Origin: Bryopsis sp. KO-2023
Lineage: Eukaryota > Chlorophyta > Ulvophyceae > Bryopsidales > Bryopsidaceae
DNA length: 64,000 nt
Direction of reading: 5' to 3'
NCBI GenBank assembly: GCA_030272585.1
Contig: BSYQ01000005.1
Coordinates: 5,301,501 to 5,365,500 of the forward strand
The notes under the pieces were generated by a model. It ran no database searches. It was not told the DNA's origin and saw only the letters and a list, made by a program, of their open reading frames with translations. The position numbers and the translations under genes were made by a program. Positions 32,038-42,598 of this stretch are shown here, in pieces. Position 1 is the first letter of the stretch; each line of letters begins with the position of its first letter.

Positions 32038-33122
32038 GGTTGGCCGTGGCAGTTGTCCTGCACACCAATTCCGCCAGGTAGTTTTCCTGCACACAAATCC
32101 CATGAGGTTAGAAATACTGACACCTTACGTAACAACATGATTTCCACCTACACCCTTTTTTCCCAGTGTTCCTGCCTTCGATTCGGTTTTATTCGGCGCT
32201 CATGTCGACTACTGGCGTTTTCACTGCATCTGGAAACGGGTCGCTGAAACTCATAACTCGATCGCTGTGCGGTTGAAATTGCATGCACGCTTCGGGCGTG
32301 GATGGTATGGGTGGAGATCGTCGCAGAGCTACGATATATATATCGTCCCCCAGGTCCAAACGAACGAAAAAAAACCATGACGTACCGTTCCGCGGGTCGC
32401 CCTCAGCGAGAGGCAAATTCTCTGTCAGAATAGAGTCTCGGGGGAGGGCGCCCAAGTGTGGCCGTTACGGTTTTTCCAAGATGCGTTGGACGACATTAAC
32501 GACCTCAATCCATATCACCACCATCCAGCAAAGGTTTCGGAACAACGCTGTCGGACAGGACGCCGCCGACGCCTGGGCTGCGCGTACAAAAATGTCCACT
32601 GAATCGCGACAGAAGTGCGCATTAGGATGCAGGATGTGGCTCAAGCCGATTGACCCAACAGCATGCACACAGGACTGGATTGGCCGTGGTTTGGTGTTTC
32701 TGTGATGACTTTTTCGTGCTTCTGAAAGGCGTTCAGTCTCATGATGGATGGGTAACCATCGAATCGAGCTGCTCACAGTACTTTCAAAATCTGTGTGGCA
32801 TCCCATGGCGGCGGTAAAATTCTCGTGGTGTTTTTTTCTCAAAAAGCGCGGGAGGTGAGTGTCGAAATCTCTCGAGTTCCATTTTGACAGCTGCGTGCAG
32901 AGTACAACTCGTCCAATAAACCGATTTTCCAAACCTCAAAATCTACGGTGCCAAAAGAAAAACACAAACCCACATCCCACGAATCGCTGCAAGATACACA
33001 CGAAATTCTTTTCGCCCCCCCTTGCGTTGGCTCAATGCAAAAATCCCAGAACACCTCTCAAAGAATTCTCTCAAAAACCCTGACACAGACGTTGTTCAGC
33101 TCAATTCTGTAACTAATCGTGT
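32038..33122. other. Spacer; possible 5' exon and a small ORF
   Basis: An 88-codon minus-strand frame (32455-32189) ends before the orphan gene. A GTACGT donor-like site at ~32384 sits inside it, so it may be 5' non-coding sequence of that gene or a small two-exon gene. No family is recognised. 32700-33122 is the probable 3' UTR of RPL13 plus intergenic DNA. Confidence 0.35.
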
Positions 33123-35007
33123 TCAGCTCGACACGGTCCTGTTTCCATTCTTCTTTTGAAGCATTGCGGTGACATCCACCGGCTGCTGAGCTTCATGGGG
33201 GTGGTCTGGCCCCTTGAAAACCTTGACATTGTGGAACAGTCGCCTGCCCAACCTACCCTTGGGCAACATACCCTTCACAGCTTTCTCGATGATTCGCTCA
33301 GGAATTCTCTGTGAAGCCGCACACACACACACACACACGATAATAAAACAGTTTAGAGTCCGTTTTAGAGATTTTTTGACATTTTCTGCATAATTCAAAC
33401 TGAAATCACATTGGGCTCCAAATCAGAAATATAAAGTTGCAGATATACCCCCCCCCCCCCTCTCTCTCCTACCCCCCTGAAACACCTAAGCTGGTCAAAA
33501 AATGAACCGAAGGCAAGAAAGAAGGTTTTCTCTAATTTCGCCACAGATACATAAATGCACTGATTATTTGAGCATATCATCAACAATTTCATGACTTGAA
33601 TCAATAAAGAAGGTACCCCATGCTCGACATTGACTGCGGTTAGACAGCATGAGTAAATTTTCAATTCCTCTGTAAGCAACTCGACCAAAAGAAAACAACA
33701 AAGCACACGAAGCAAAAAAATACACACGTTCAGTTTTCAACACACACTTTAAATTGGAGACGATTGTTTAAGGTCATTTACCTCTTGGAGATCCTTGAAG
33801 GCTTCGATTTTGTATTTTCCTGGTCGGCCAGTCGTGTGTCTGAAGTACTTTTTGGCATTATATTTGTTTCCGGTAACCACCACCTTCTCTGCATTGATGA
33901 TGATTACGAAATCACCCATATCCATGGAAGGAGAATAAGCAGGGTTCAATTTCCCCCTGGAAAAAAAAGGTAAAACAAACACAAAGACATGACTAAGGAA
34001 TTCACCTGACTAAGGAATTCACCTGACTAAGGAATTCATCAAAAGGAGCAGGTCGGTGTCATCGAGGGTAATTTTTGGTATCAGTTTGTGGCCTTTTCTT
34101 CAAGAAAGAAACTCAAACATGGGTATGCACAATCATCGACTCATGAATTTCTTTTTCCCGGAATTGGTTTCAATTGCAAAAATCTCGTGAGGATTCAACC
34201 CCACATCAGCCACTCCGCGTTGTTGTTGTTTTCCACACCCTGGCAATTTAGATTTAGTTTTTTCTAACCAGGGGATGGGGAAACCCTTACCTGACATGGT
34301 TGACAGCAAGACAAGCCAATCTTCCCAAGGTCTGGCCCTCAGCATCGATGATGTACCAATTTTTTTTAACCTTTGCCGTATCCATCAACTTGGGGTAGAA
34401 AGTCTTGTTGGCAGGAGAGGGGCCCAAAGGAGCATCAGATTCAACAGCATCGACGGCGGCTATGAAAAAGTCCAAAAAAATAAATAAAAAGCAAAAGAAA
34501 ATGCCCCAAAATCAACACACCATCAAATCTCATAATCAATAATGGCAAATTTGGGAACCCAGCTTCTGCCCGAACAATATGATATGATTTTTCTGAATTC
34601 AGTTTCTTTCAAGAAACTGACAGATGCAGCTGGGTGGTTTTCTGATTGTGTGTATGTGTGGCTGTGAGGGGAAGTCCAGTGGCAAACAATAAAAAGGGGG
34701 CCTTGGTTTGAGTGTGGGAATCGTACCCGCTGAGCAAGTGAATCTGTCCAGCTGTTCGACCCTTTGAGGGCGGGCACCACCCATACGGACAACACGTGAC
34801 TGGAACGCAAAACACCACACAGCCAAATCAGGATCAATTCGACACGCTTGCAGGTTTTTCGTGCAAGGAGGATGGAGCCCGTTTCTCGGGAACTGTGGGC
34901 GAAAAAGGTTTTTTTCGAGAAGGCGTTCTCACCTGACATCTCGGCACGCTGGCCCTGCAAATAGTGGAAACGCGTGCGCGCGCTTGAAGGCTCGTTTGTG
35001 CCTGCAT
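33123..35007 (-). CDS. RPL13: Plastid 50S ribosomal protein L13 (uL13c), nuclear-encoded, 5 exons
   Basis: Exons 35007-34933, 34799-34727, 34459-34291, 33956-33782 and 33308-33123 give 678 nt (225 aa), all phases matching. The first ~50 residues are a Ser/Arg/Ala-rich transit peptide ([20 protein letters not shown]). The mature part follows chloroplast L13 closely: [67 protein letters not shown], and [14 protein letters not shown] near the C-terminus. It is an assembly protein of the large plastid ribosomal subunit. Red algae and their secondary plastids keep rpl13 in the plastid genome, so a nuclear copy with a simple transit peptide supports a green primary plastid. Intron 3 holds three tandem 17-bp repeats. 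Confidence 0.95.
33991..34038. repeat. Three tandem copies of a 17-bp unit in an RPL13 intron
   Basis: GACTAAGGAATTCACCT repeats three times head to tail (third copy slightly truncated). Simple slippage-type repeat inside intron 3. Confidence 0.9.
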
Positions 35008-35459
35008 TTTGAAAGTCAACGGGGGCGATCGGAAGGGGGATGCACAAGATTGCGACGACGTAGGCCGGAAAGGGGCAAAAAAATTGAGCAAGGCAGTCTT
35101 TGAAAAACACTTACGAGACAATTCCTGGCACATTCAAAAGCATTATAAAATGGGTTAATTTTTTTGTTGGCTTTCCATCCCCTTCACGCCACCAATTGCC
35201 TTTTTTTTCGCCTGTTTCGTTGTGGGTGCGAGACGAAACCACTCCCAATGTTGTGCCAACAAGGAACCGTTCGGCCGCTGGCGTCCAGGCAAACAGGTGC
35301 GCCCCTCCACTCTTTATCGTGTTTCGAACGCTCGTTTTTGCCTGCGGTAGAAATAGAAAACGGCGTTCGGAAAGGACTGGTTCAAGCACTGGCGCTAAAT
35401 TCCTCCTGTTGCTGCTTGCTTTTGCGACGCAGCCTTCCTGAGGGGAAACTCAGTGGGTC
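35008..35459. promoter_or_regulatory. Shared divergent promoter region of RPL13 and RPS15-like genes
   Basis: About 450 bp separate the RPL13 ATG (35007, minus) from the first candidate ATG of the S15 gene (35460, plus). The region must serve both. No clear TATA was assigned. GCTCGTTTNTGCCTGC occurs near both ends (34991-35006 and 35329-35344) and could be a shared element or chance. Confidence 0.4.
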
Positions 35460-36448
35460 ATGGCGTGTGTTCCGCCTCCCCTCGAAGCCGCTCCGTTTCC
35501 GTTGTCAGGTGAGGGCCTTTTTTTCCTTTTCTGAAAAATTTTCTTTTTGTTGTTCTTCCAAAGTGCCTGAATGTGATCGTCTCAGAATGTGCAAAATCCA
35601 CACCACCCTCCTCAAAACAAGTATTTTCACTCTCTGGATAAACCCAAGGGCATCTCCTCTGTTAATTTGGACCAGATCAGGCCAGTGTGTGTTTTTCCAG
35701 AGCATTCTGTGGAAAAGCAGTGAAACATCGATCGATGGTATGTTAGTAATCATTTCAGCCCAGCAAAATCGGCAAACCCTAACTCTGCGGTTGGTGTGAT
35801 TGCTTTTGGCAGCGCTCGATACCGAGGAAAGGGGGGCGATTTTTCCAAGGTCCACCAATTCAGGCAATCTCCGTCTGACTGCGGGAGCTCCCAGTTTCAG
35901 ATTGCTAGGTTGTCCGCCAGAGTGGATCAGTTGACCACCCACTTGCAAACCCACAAGAAAGATTATGCCAGCGAACGAGGACTCAAGCTCATTCTCTCCC
36001 AACGAAAGAGGCTCCTGTTTTACCTCTACAACAATGACAGGTCAGAATTCAAGGGAAATCGACTGCAGACAGCAACTGATTTGCCTCAGTTGGAGCATGA
36101 TTGTGTGTTTCAAAGGAATTTTCCAAAAGTATTGATTTAGTTTTCGATCGATTTTTGTTTATTTTGTTTGATGCAAATATCAGAATCATTCAACATTTGT
36201 TTGTGGTGTGCTATCAGTCACACTTTTCCTTCTGTTTGAAAAGAGTGAGAAAGGAAGTAGACTTGTGAAGGGGGCACAGTTGATATGTCCTACAAAATCT
36301 AGAATAAAACTGCAGCAAAATTATTATATAACTTTGTTGTAACACGATTTTCCTAATTTTGGCTTCCATCAACAGGAGTGAGTTCGAAAAGGTGATCGCC
36401 GACCTCGGAATTCGATTCAGCGCAAAGAAGTTCTCCGCCAGCACTTGA
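35460..36448 (+). CDS. RPS15: Organellar 30S ribosomal protein S15 (uS15), 5' exons uncertain
   Basis: The secure parts are the exons 35764-36040 and 36376-36448. They encode the S15 core: SDCGSSQFQIARLSARVDQL, then HKKDYASERGLKLILSQRKR, RLLFYLYNNDR and the tail SEFEKVIADLGIRFS, matching the bacterial four-helix rRNA-binding S15. The 16S-binding HxxDxxS segment is kept as HKKDYAS. A first exon beginning ATG at 35460 and ending at 35508 (GTGAGG donor) joins in phase to 35764. An alternative exon at ~35564-35737 would leave a 26-nt intron, which is implausible. Whether it goes to plastid or mitochondrion cannot be told, since the leader is short and not diagnostic. It sits head-to-head with plastid RPL13, which favours the plastid slightly. 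Confidence 0.8.
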
Positions 36449-37549
36449 TTCAGCAGAGTCAATTTCTGAAGTCCCGTTTTTGATTCCAGTGTGGCCAAGG
36501 GGGGTTCGTGTGAAGGCATGGGGGGGCGGTCCACGAATATTTTTCGAATTCTTTGACCTTTTGCAAAAAAATTATGTGTGGCAGAGAGAGAAACAGACAT
36601 GTTTTTGAAAATAGAGGGATTTGTGGGGGTAGTGAGTGCGTGTTCTTCCTTTGTTTTGTTTGCAACGGTCGGTTTCCCTCTCCTCGATTGTGCTGTTTGT
36701 TTTCACTCACCCTTACGAGTTTATCGTCTGCCTGAGGTCCCCCTTCAGGATTCAATAAGAAGTTGGACCATGAGAAAATCCCATCAGGGGTTTTTGAGCA
36801 ATCGCCCCCCCTTCATCCCTAACAGATCACCCTTGGCAATCCATTGCTTGGTTGAGTTCCTTTCTCTGCGGGTATAAGAATCGTAAGACTTGAATATCTG
36901 GGGGTTCATGGCCTGGAATGGATTTGATACGAGTCCACAGTACTTTAACACCCATGGGACGGCATTTAAATTCTGTGCTATCCCAGTTTTCCATGCTTTT
37001 TTGCAAACAGTGGAATTGAATTGAAGTTGAGAAATCATCATCCCGATTTACAAAAGGGCAAATGGATGTGCATGAGACGGTCAATTCACCGCAAGTCTGG
37101 CAGCAGAGGCTCACCACCACACACCACCCAGAAAGGAAGACGAACCTCTCCCCGTTTTAACGACTGTCGACAACTATTGCCTTGGGACACCCTGATTTTT
37201 ATTTTAGATAAAAGAACCCTCAACAATCCAACAGGGGGGGAGGGACCTATTTTTTTTTTGCTCAAGCTTTCTACTTCTTTCCTTTCTGGTTATTCCCCAA
37301 AATGAGTCCCAAGCACCTCCAATATCATCTTTGATTCAATTCCAAAAAAAGCTCCTCGTTCAATATCACCTTTGTTTTTTCCCCTTTTCCCCCCATCCCC
37401 TACCCCCCCACCCCCCCCAACAGTTTCCAAACTTCTTTCTGAGCTTCAAAACACGCGGGCCGCACGCCCACTCCCCATGTATTGCATGCAGCACACACGC
37501 CTGTTCGACATCGCTTCAAACGTTGGCAACTTGGAACCCCGTTCGTACG
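36449..37549. other. Spacer, no gene seen
   Basis: Downstream of S15 and of the minus-strand S1FA gene. Mixed sequence with C-rich and T-rich tracts near 37250-37430. No ORF with domain or codon support. Confidence 0.6.
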
Positions 37550-37771
37550 TCACTCCCCAGGACTCGAGATTCCCATTTTCATCTTTTCCCGCTTGAGTTT
37601 CTTCGCGGAATATCGCTTTTTTGGTTTCGGCGCGACGCCTCGTTGCGCCCACCACCACAAGAAAACGTTCAAACCCAGCAGGAAGATCACGAAGCCCACT
37701 ACAGAGATCAAGATCGTCGTCACCGGGTTGCCCCTCGGCACCACGACCTCTTCTCCCTCTCCTTCGCTCAT
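37550..37771 (-). CDS. S1FA: S1FA-like small membrane protein
   Basis: 73 codons, no intron. An acidic N-terminus (MSEGEGEEVVVPRG) precedes a transmembrane helix (ILISVVGFVIFLLGLNVFLW). It ends in a basic tail, PKPKKRYSAKKLKREKMKMG, closing with ISSPGE. Plant S1FA proteins are ~70-90 aa with one hydrophobic segment and end in the same KKKxKREKLKxGVSxPGE pattern. S1FA was described as a DNA-binding factor for a plastid-protein gene promoter element, with the basic tail as nuclear signal, but the clear membrane helix makes an ER or nuclear-envelope location possible. The family is plant-specific, which supports the lineage. The upstream in-frame extension is not Met-rich or conserved-looking, so this ATG is preferred. 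Confidence 0.88.
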   Translation of the reverse strand: MSEGEGEEVVVPRGNPVTTILISVVGFVIFLLGLNVFLWWWAQRGVAPKPKKRYSAKKLKREKMKMGISSPGE

Positions 37772-38295
37772 CTTCGACACTGGCGTTTGGCGAACTCGGT
37801 TGCTTTCAATAAACACTGGACAGCAAACTCGACCCCAGCGAGTTTTTTTTCTCGGACACGTTACCAAGTGGAGAAAACTTGGAGGAACAATCCAAGTGCG
37901 CGCGTTTGGAATGCTTTGACACAGGGTGGGGCGCTTCCCAGTCTCACTGGCCCACACTACACACACTATCAGTCAGATTCTTTTTTTTCAGGTCTTCTGG
38001 TTCGACAACCTGCGAATTTTCCTTCATCCCTACAAAATGAGAAAACCCAGAAGAACAACGCAATCAACTCCAACCCATTCGTTCAATAACCATTGGGGGG
38101 GGAAGCAAAAGCCAAAGGATATCTCGGAGAAAAAATCGAATCGCTCTTCAGCTCTTCTGCAGGAAGTGATAGTGTGCTGGTGGAGGAGGGCAGAAAAACG
38201 TTCCTTAGTCCAGCCGATCGTGGAATCGCGTGTGGGCGCGTGGATTGCTGGAAGCGACCCAGCCCCGTTGCTAACTGTTGCGGAGCGCCTCGATC
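37772..38295. other. Divergent promoter region, S1FA and DUF4246 genes
   Basis: About 520 bp between two diverging starts. No further gene seen. The part from 38090 is probably 5' UTR of the DUF4246 gene. Confidence 0.5.
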
Positions 38296-39774
38296 ATGGA
38301 AGAAGAACATGGTTTCCAAGAAGACTTTGTGGATTCCCTAATCCAAATGGCTCACAGCCACGACCAGGACGGGAGCTTTGTGCTGACCGGCGATCGATTC
38401 GAGTCAGTGTACATTCCCACAGACGTCGAAATTTTGGAGATAGTGGCAAGGGAAAATCCAGAGGATCCAGAGGAACGGATGGAATTCGTTCATCGCATGC
38501 GGGTGCCTTTGGATTCGAACTCGCTGGAGATCACTGATGTTGCGGCTGTGAGCGTCCGAATTCCGGGAATTGGGGAGCCTTGTCCCGGCACGATCTTGTC
38601 GGAGACCTCATGTTACAGGGATGTCGAGGTTTTGGTCCGCGTACAAGACTACTTGGGGTGGATATTCTCTGAGTCGGCGGAGCTTGATAGGCTCTGGAAC
38701 AAGTGCCAGAGTTGGTTGTTATCGGAGGAAGCGTACGATGATTGCGTATATTGGAAAGTGGGGGAAGTGGCGGCTGAGTTGCGCCAGTCCTTGCAGCGTG
38801 GGATCGAGCGCGTTGCCAGTGTCGAGCCGCCAGATTATCACCCCCACACCAATGAAGTAGTTCGAGACCACGTGCATCCATCGCTGTATCCGTTCATCAA
38901 GGGAGTGAGCCAATTGAAGGAACCGCAAATGTATCGAAAAGCACCATTTCTGTCTGGAAAATCTGGAGAGGATTTCTGGGGAAGGCTGTACGAAGCTTCG
39001 GTGTACCAATGGTTGCCAGCCCAGTTTTTCGTGGACGAAAATGGGAGATGTAGCATCAAGTCCTACATAAACAACCTTTCCTGGGAAAAGCATCCTGATC
39101 TGTACACTGGTCTCGAGCAGCTGTTTGAGGTCTTTCTGCCTCACTTTCAAGAAGTTTGCAATGCTGCTAATTACTGCATGTGGACAGAGTTCGGGGGAAA
39201 ATTGCCGGAATTGATCAACAGGGAGCTTCAAGTTGTGGTGAAAATCGTGGATTATGAAATGACACCTGGGAAAGCGTTCGAAGGGGTTTGGCATGTCGAA
39301 GGAATGTCTCATGAAAACATCGTTTCCACTGGGTTGTACGTAATCGAAAGATCGGAACATATTCTTGGGGGGGATTTGCTGTTCAAGAGGCCATTTTTGC
39401 CTGGCGAGGCTTCTGATTTGGGCGGACAAATGCCTCAAAGCAGACATTACAGAGTGGATGAGATAGTTACCAACGGATTGGTGCCAATCGGAAAAGTGAG
39501 AACCCAGGAAGGGGCAATAATTGTGTTCCCAAATTCTCACGTCCATAAAGTCGATATGCTGTGGAATTCTGGAGAGGAGTTTGGCCGAAGGAGGATCATT
39601 GTTTTCTTTTTGGTGAATCCGTTGGTGGAGATCATTTCCTCCAGAAGTGTGGAGCCCCAGCAAGGTGTCATACCAAGAAGTGCTGCGTTGCAGCACAGGT
39701 TGAGACTGATGGAAGAAAGAAAAAGGCACAAGCAAACCTGGAACTTGCGAGAAATCGAACTGTGTGAGCATTAA
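38296..39774 (+). CDS. DUF4246 family protein, intronless
   Basis: 492 aa in one exon from the ATG at 38296. The family's conserved core is visible: a basic helical region (HPSLYPFIKG, FLPHFQEVCN), then VVVKIVDYEMTPGKAFEGVW, the WHVEGM motif, ENIVSTGLYVIERSEHI and VFPNSHVHKV. The H-x-E of WHVEG and the later H of NSHVHKV resemble the 2-His-1-carboxylate iron site of 2-oxoglutarate oxygenases, so a dioxygenase role is inferred, not known. DUF4246 is best known from fungi, with scattered algal and protist members. Lack of introns in a spliced neighbourhood, plus this distribution, hints at horizontal transfer or retroposition. The unrecognised N-terminal 180 residues look soluble and acidic. 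Confidence 0.88.
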   Translation: MEEEHGFQEDFVDSLIQMAHSHDQDGSFVLTGDRFESVYIPTDVEILEIVARENPEDPEERMEFVHRMRVPLDSNSLEITDVAAVSVRIPGIGEPCPGTILSETSCYRDVEVLVRVQDYLGWIFSESAELDRLWNKCQSWLLSEEAYDDCVYWKVGEVAAELRQSLQRGIERVASVEPPDYHPHTNEVVRDHVHPSLYPFIKGVSQLKEPQMYRKAPFLSGKSGEDFWGRLYEASVYQWLPAQFFVDENGRCSIKSYINNLSWEKHPDLYTGLEQLFEVFLPHFQEVCNAANYCMWTEFGGKLPELINRELQVVVKIVDYEMTPGKAFEGVWHVEGMSHENIVSTGLYVIERSEHILGGDLLFKRPFLPGEASDLGGQMPQSRHYRVDEIVTNGLVPIGKVRTQEGAIIVFPNSHVHKVDMLWNSGEEFGRRRIIVFFLVNPLVEIISSRSVEPQQGVIPRSAALQHRLRLMEERKRHKQTWNLREIELCEH

Positions 39775-41445
39775 TCACGGTCTGGAGAGGGGCTTCAAAA
39801 TTGTAACGCAAAATTGTAATTATAACTGTATTTTGACAGCACTATATTTTCTTGACCCAGTTCAGTGTATGCTGTGAAATTTGTTTAATACCTGGGCAGC
39901 CCTAAGGCAAACTTGACCAGTTGTCTTCTCCAGCTCCTGTTGCTGTTGCTGTTTTGCAAAACATCCCCCATATTTCAACCCCATACTGCACAGCCCCAAA
40001 AGCTTTTGTTTGAATAACCCGGATGGATATAATTTGTGGCGAGATCAGCTTTTGGAGAGAAACCCTTTCCACCAGACCAACCAGGGCTAAACTTCGAAAT
40101 CATAGATCCAATGTGGGTTATGAAAAATGTTTCGAGGTGGGGTGGTGTGGTCAGGGAAAATCGCAGACAGGTACTGATGACTTCTGTAAGTACATTCTTC
40201 TCTCATACATCCACATCTCTCGACTCCTATGTCCAATTGTTGAATTGAATAGTACCCTCTCAGGAGGCAGCCTTTCGACCCCTCTCCAGAGACGGACACA
40301 AATTTACCACTCATGCGCAAGGCTCAATGGTTCTCGAATTTAATGTGTAATTTATTTCTTTAGAATTGTTTGGACGAAACAAGTTGAGTGATTTGACATT
40401 TCTACATTCCTCAGACAGGGCATGGTTATATAGTGCATGTTCGTTTATGTTAACACATGATCAAGGACAGGAGACATACATAGCAACACACATGCAATTT
40501 TCTCAATCACGCCTGGTTTTTACAATCTCTCAAGCAGCGAAATCTCTTCCAAAGCATCGCAATCTTTTTAACAAGAATGCCAACCAAATATTCAATACGA
40601 TGGGAACAAAAAGGCATGCCACGATGGACACACTTTTCAATCCCCAATCTGTATCAATTAATAAAACGCATGCATTTGGATCTAAATCCCACTAGACACT
40701 CGACCCTTCCCACCCCCCCAAACACACACAAGCATGAATGCCGGCTCAGTCCATAGGTTCAATCCAGCCAATGCATTTCCACCGCAAGTGTTAGAAAAAT
40801 CCCCAACAATACAGAAAACAACTAAAACCGCAGCGGTCGAACTATTCACTGATTAAATGTAAAAAAAAAAGATGACAGAAAAAAGCTTAAAATTTTAAAA
40901 AGAGAATCAATCGATCAATCAATCTAAAGCACACAAATCCCAATTTTGTCCCAATTTTTTCTTCCAGTTTTTTTTTTTCCTTTTATATACATATGTATTG
41001 TCTTTTCACCTACAGCTTCCGAAGTGGAAAGGTAACCAGATAATGGCGTCCCTTCACTTCGTTTTTCATACTGCTTTGACAAAGCCCCTCCTAGTTCAAT
41101 TCTCAGGAGCTCCGTTTGTAAAAGAATAAAATCAAGCATTTGCTGCTGAAAAGGCAGCCAAAAATTTGGCAAAACCCTCCCAACGCTCGCTGCTTGTTTT
41201 TTTTTTTCCTTTTCTTCTTTTTCCCCTGAAGTAAAAATCCCTGTAGTATTTTCTTTCCTCTTTTCATTTTTTTTTGGTATTGTTTCGTTTACCCCTTTTT
41301 TTTCTGCAAATTCGGGGGTAAAGCTGGTAGACAAATTAGCCGACTCAAATCAATGAAAGGTGCCCCTCGCAAAGTATATACATTGCGGTTTTCGGGCACA
41401 AGATATGCATGCAATAGGATTCAAATAATAACGGTGTCTGCAACT
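39775..41445. other. Convergent 3' regions, no gene seen
   Basis: Between the DUF4246 stop and the PGR5 stop. A 136-codon minus-strand frame at 40924-41334 is Lys/Glu-rich, without domain support, and probably lies in PGR5's 3' UTR. Confidence 0.5.
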
Positions 41446-42598
41446 TCAAGCAAGGAATCCGAGAAATTCGCCATTCTTCTTGGCCAGTCTGATCACTCCT
41501 TGAGCAACCCTCCTGTCTGCCCCAACATTTCCGCAGAATTCCTTGATGACTGGTAAAAAACACAACACCACAAAAATTGTCAGCTTGTATACATATTGGC
41601 AGGAAAAAGAGTACCTTTCCTATATTTACCAAATTCCACACTTACAAAATCCCCCTGACATGCTGCCAGCATATATCAACAAATTTGCCCCTGTTATTGG
41701 GGTCAAATGCATGCTGTCGCACTTACACACACACAGGTTTCTGAAAGAAAAGAAAAAGAGCAAATTTGACCACAAAAATACCAAACAAGTGCAGAATTGG
41801 TTATTATCCCTCACCATTCGAGTGAATGGAAATTGCCTTTCCACGGAGCTGGTTAAACTTCTTCTTGCCGACGACATCCCTGGCGACTCGCACCAGGGGT
41901 GCAAAGGGACCAGTGGTGGCTTTGTTGCCCATGGTGGTGACAGCCCTCACAGGTCGACCTGCAGAAAATTCAAAAATTCAGCTATACGACACCCCAGTCT
42001 TACAATTTGGCACCTAGAAAACTATGTAATTGGAAACTGTTTGTAGACCATGCCTGGAGCATGAGGAATGCTAGTCTGCGGCTAAACCAGGTGCATACTG
42101 GTGGTTTTCAAAAAAAAAGGTGCCCCCCCCTCCCCAGCGTTCTAGAGTAGACACGTGCGTCAACACGTAAAGAAACGTATTTCTACGGATATCGACGGGA
42201 AGAAACGAAGGGAGGCTGTGAGTTGAGGTGTGAATCTCTGTCCGTCCGTTGTTGGAGAGTTTGATTCACAACAGCCCAAGGACACCTCCCGCGAAGGAGG
42301 TGCCCAGAACAAGCAGCGTTTAATCGACATGCCAGGGAGTAGCCGGCCGACGCACCACCGTTCAATCTCTTGGGACTCTCCAACGGAGGCGAGCAACACC
42401 GCACATCTACGCGCGTCAGCCAGAAACGCAGGCATCCACCGATGCAAGCCCATCCCGCCCCAAATAGGATATCAAACACCGGAGCCTACCTGCACTAGAG
42501 ACGGCGCGAGCGGAAACTGGAGCTCCAGAGATAGATGACGAAACCCGGCCAACCTGGCCGCAAGAAGTGGACACCCTCATGGCTTCGCCTCCGAGCAT
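41446..42598 (-). CDS. PGR5: PGR5, proton gradient regulation 5 (plastid), 3 exons
   Basis: Exons 42598-42490, 41958-41815 and 41549-41446 total 357 nt, 118 aa, phases matching. A Ser/Val/Arg-rich transit peptide of ~45 residues is followed by the PGR5 signature: TGPFAPLVRVARDVVGKKKF, FNQLRGKAISIHSNVI, EFCGNVGADRR, and the closing GVIRLAKKNGEFLGFLA, which matches the family's last residues. PGR5 acts at the stromal side of thylakoids with PGRL1, supporting ferredoxin-dependent cyclic electron flow around photosystem I and the proton gradient needed under fluctuating light. The regulatory Cys region near the centre is partly kept (EFC). Presence of this gene makes the organism a green-lineage phototroph. 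Confidence 0.96.

Noticed and set aside
32283-32705. 140-codon plus-strand frame
   Set aside because: No domain, biased Arg/Ser composition, overlaps a competing minus-strand frame and shows no splice context.
33308-33345. (CA)n run as a CRISPR-like or regulatory repeat
   Set aside because: Simple microsatellite next to an intron acceptor.
34700-34760. tRNA-like GCGGGTACGATTCCCAC on the minus strand
   Set aside because: The arm does not pair fully, no anticodon or acceptor stem is found, and most of it is coding in RPL13 exon 2 and its donor site.
35564-35737. Extra exon of the S15 gene (VPECDRLRMCK...)
   Set aside because: Joining it in phase to the next exon requires a 26-nt intron, far shorter than any other intron here.
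38719-39771. 350-codon minus-strand frame
   Set aside because: Exact antisense shadow of the DUF4246 gene.
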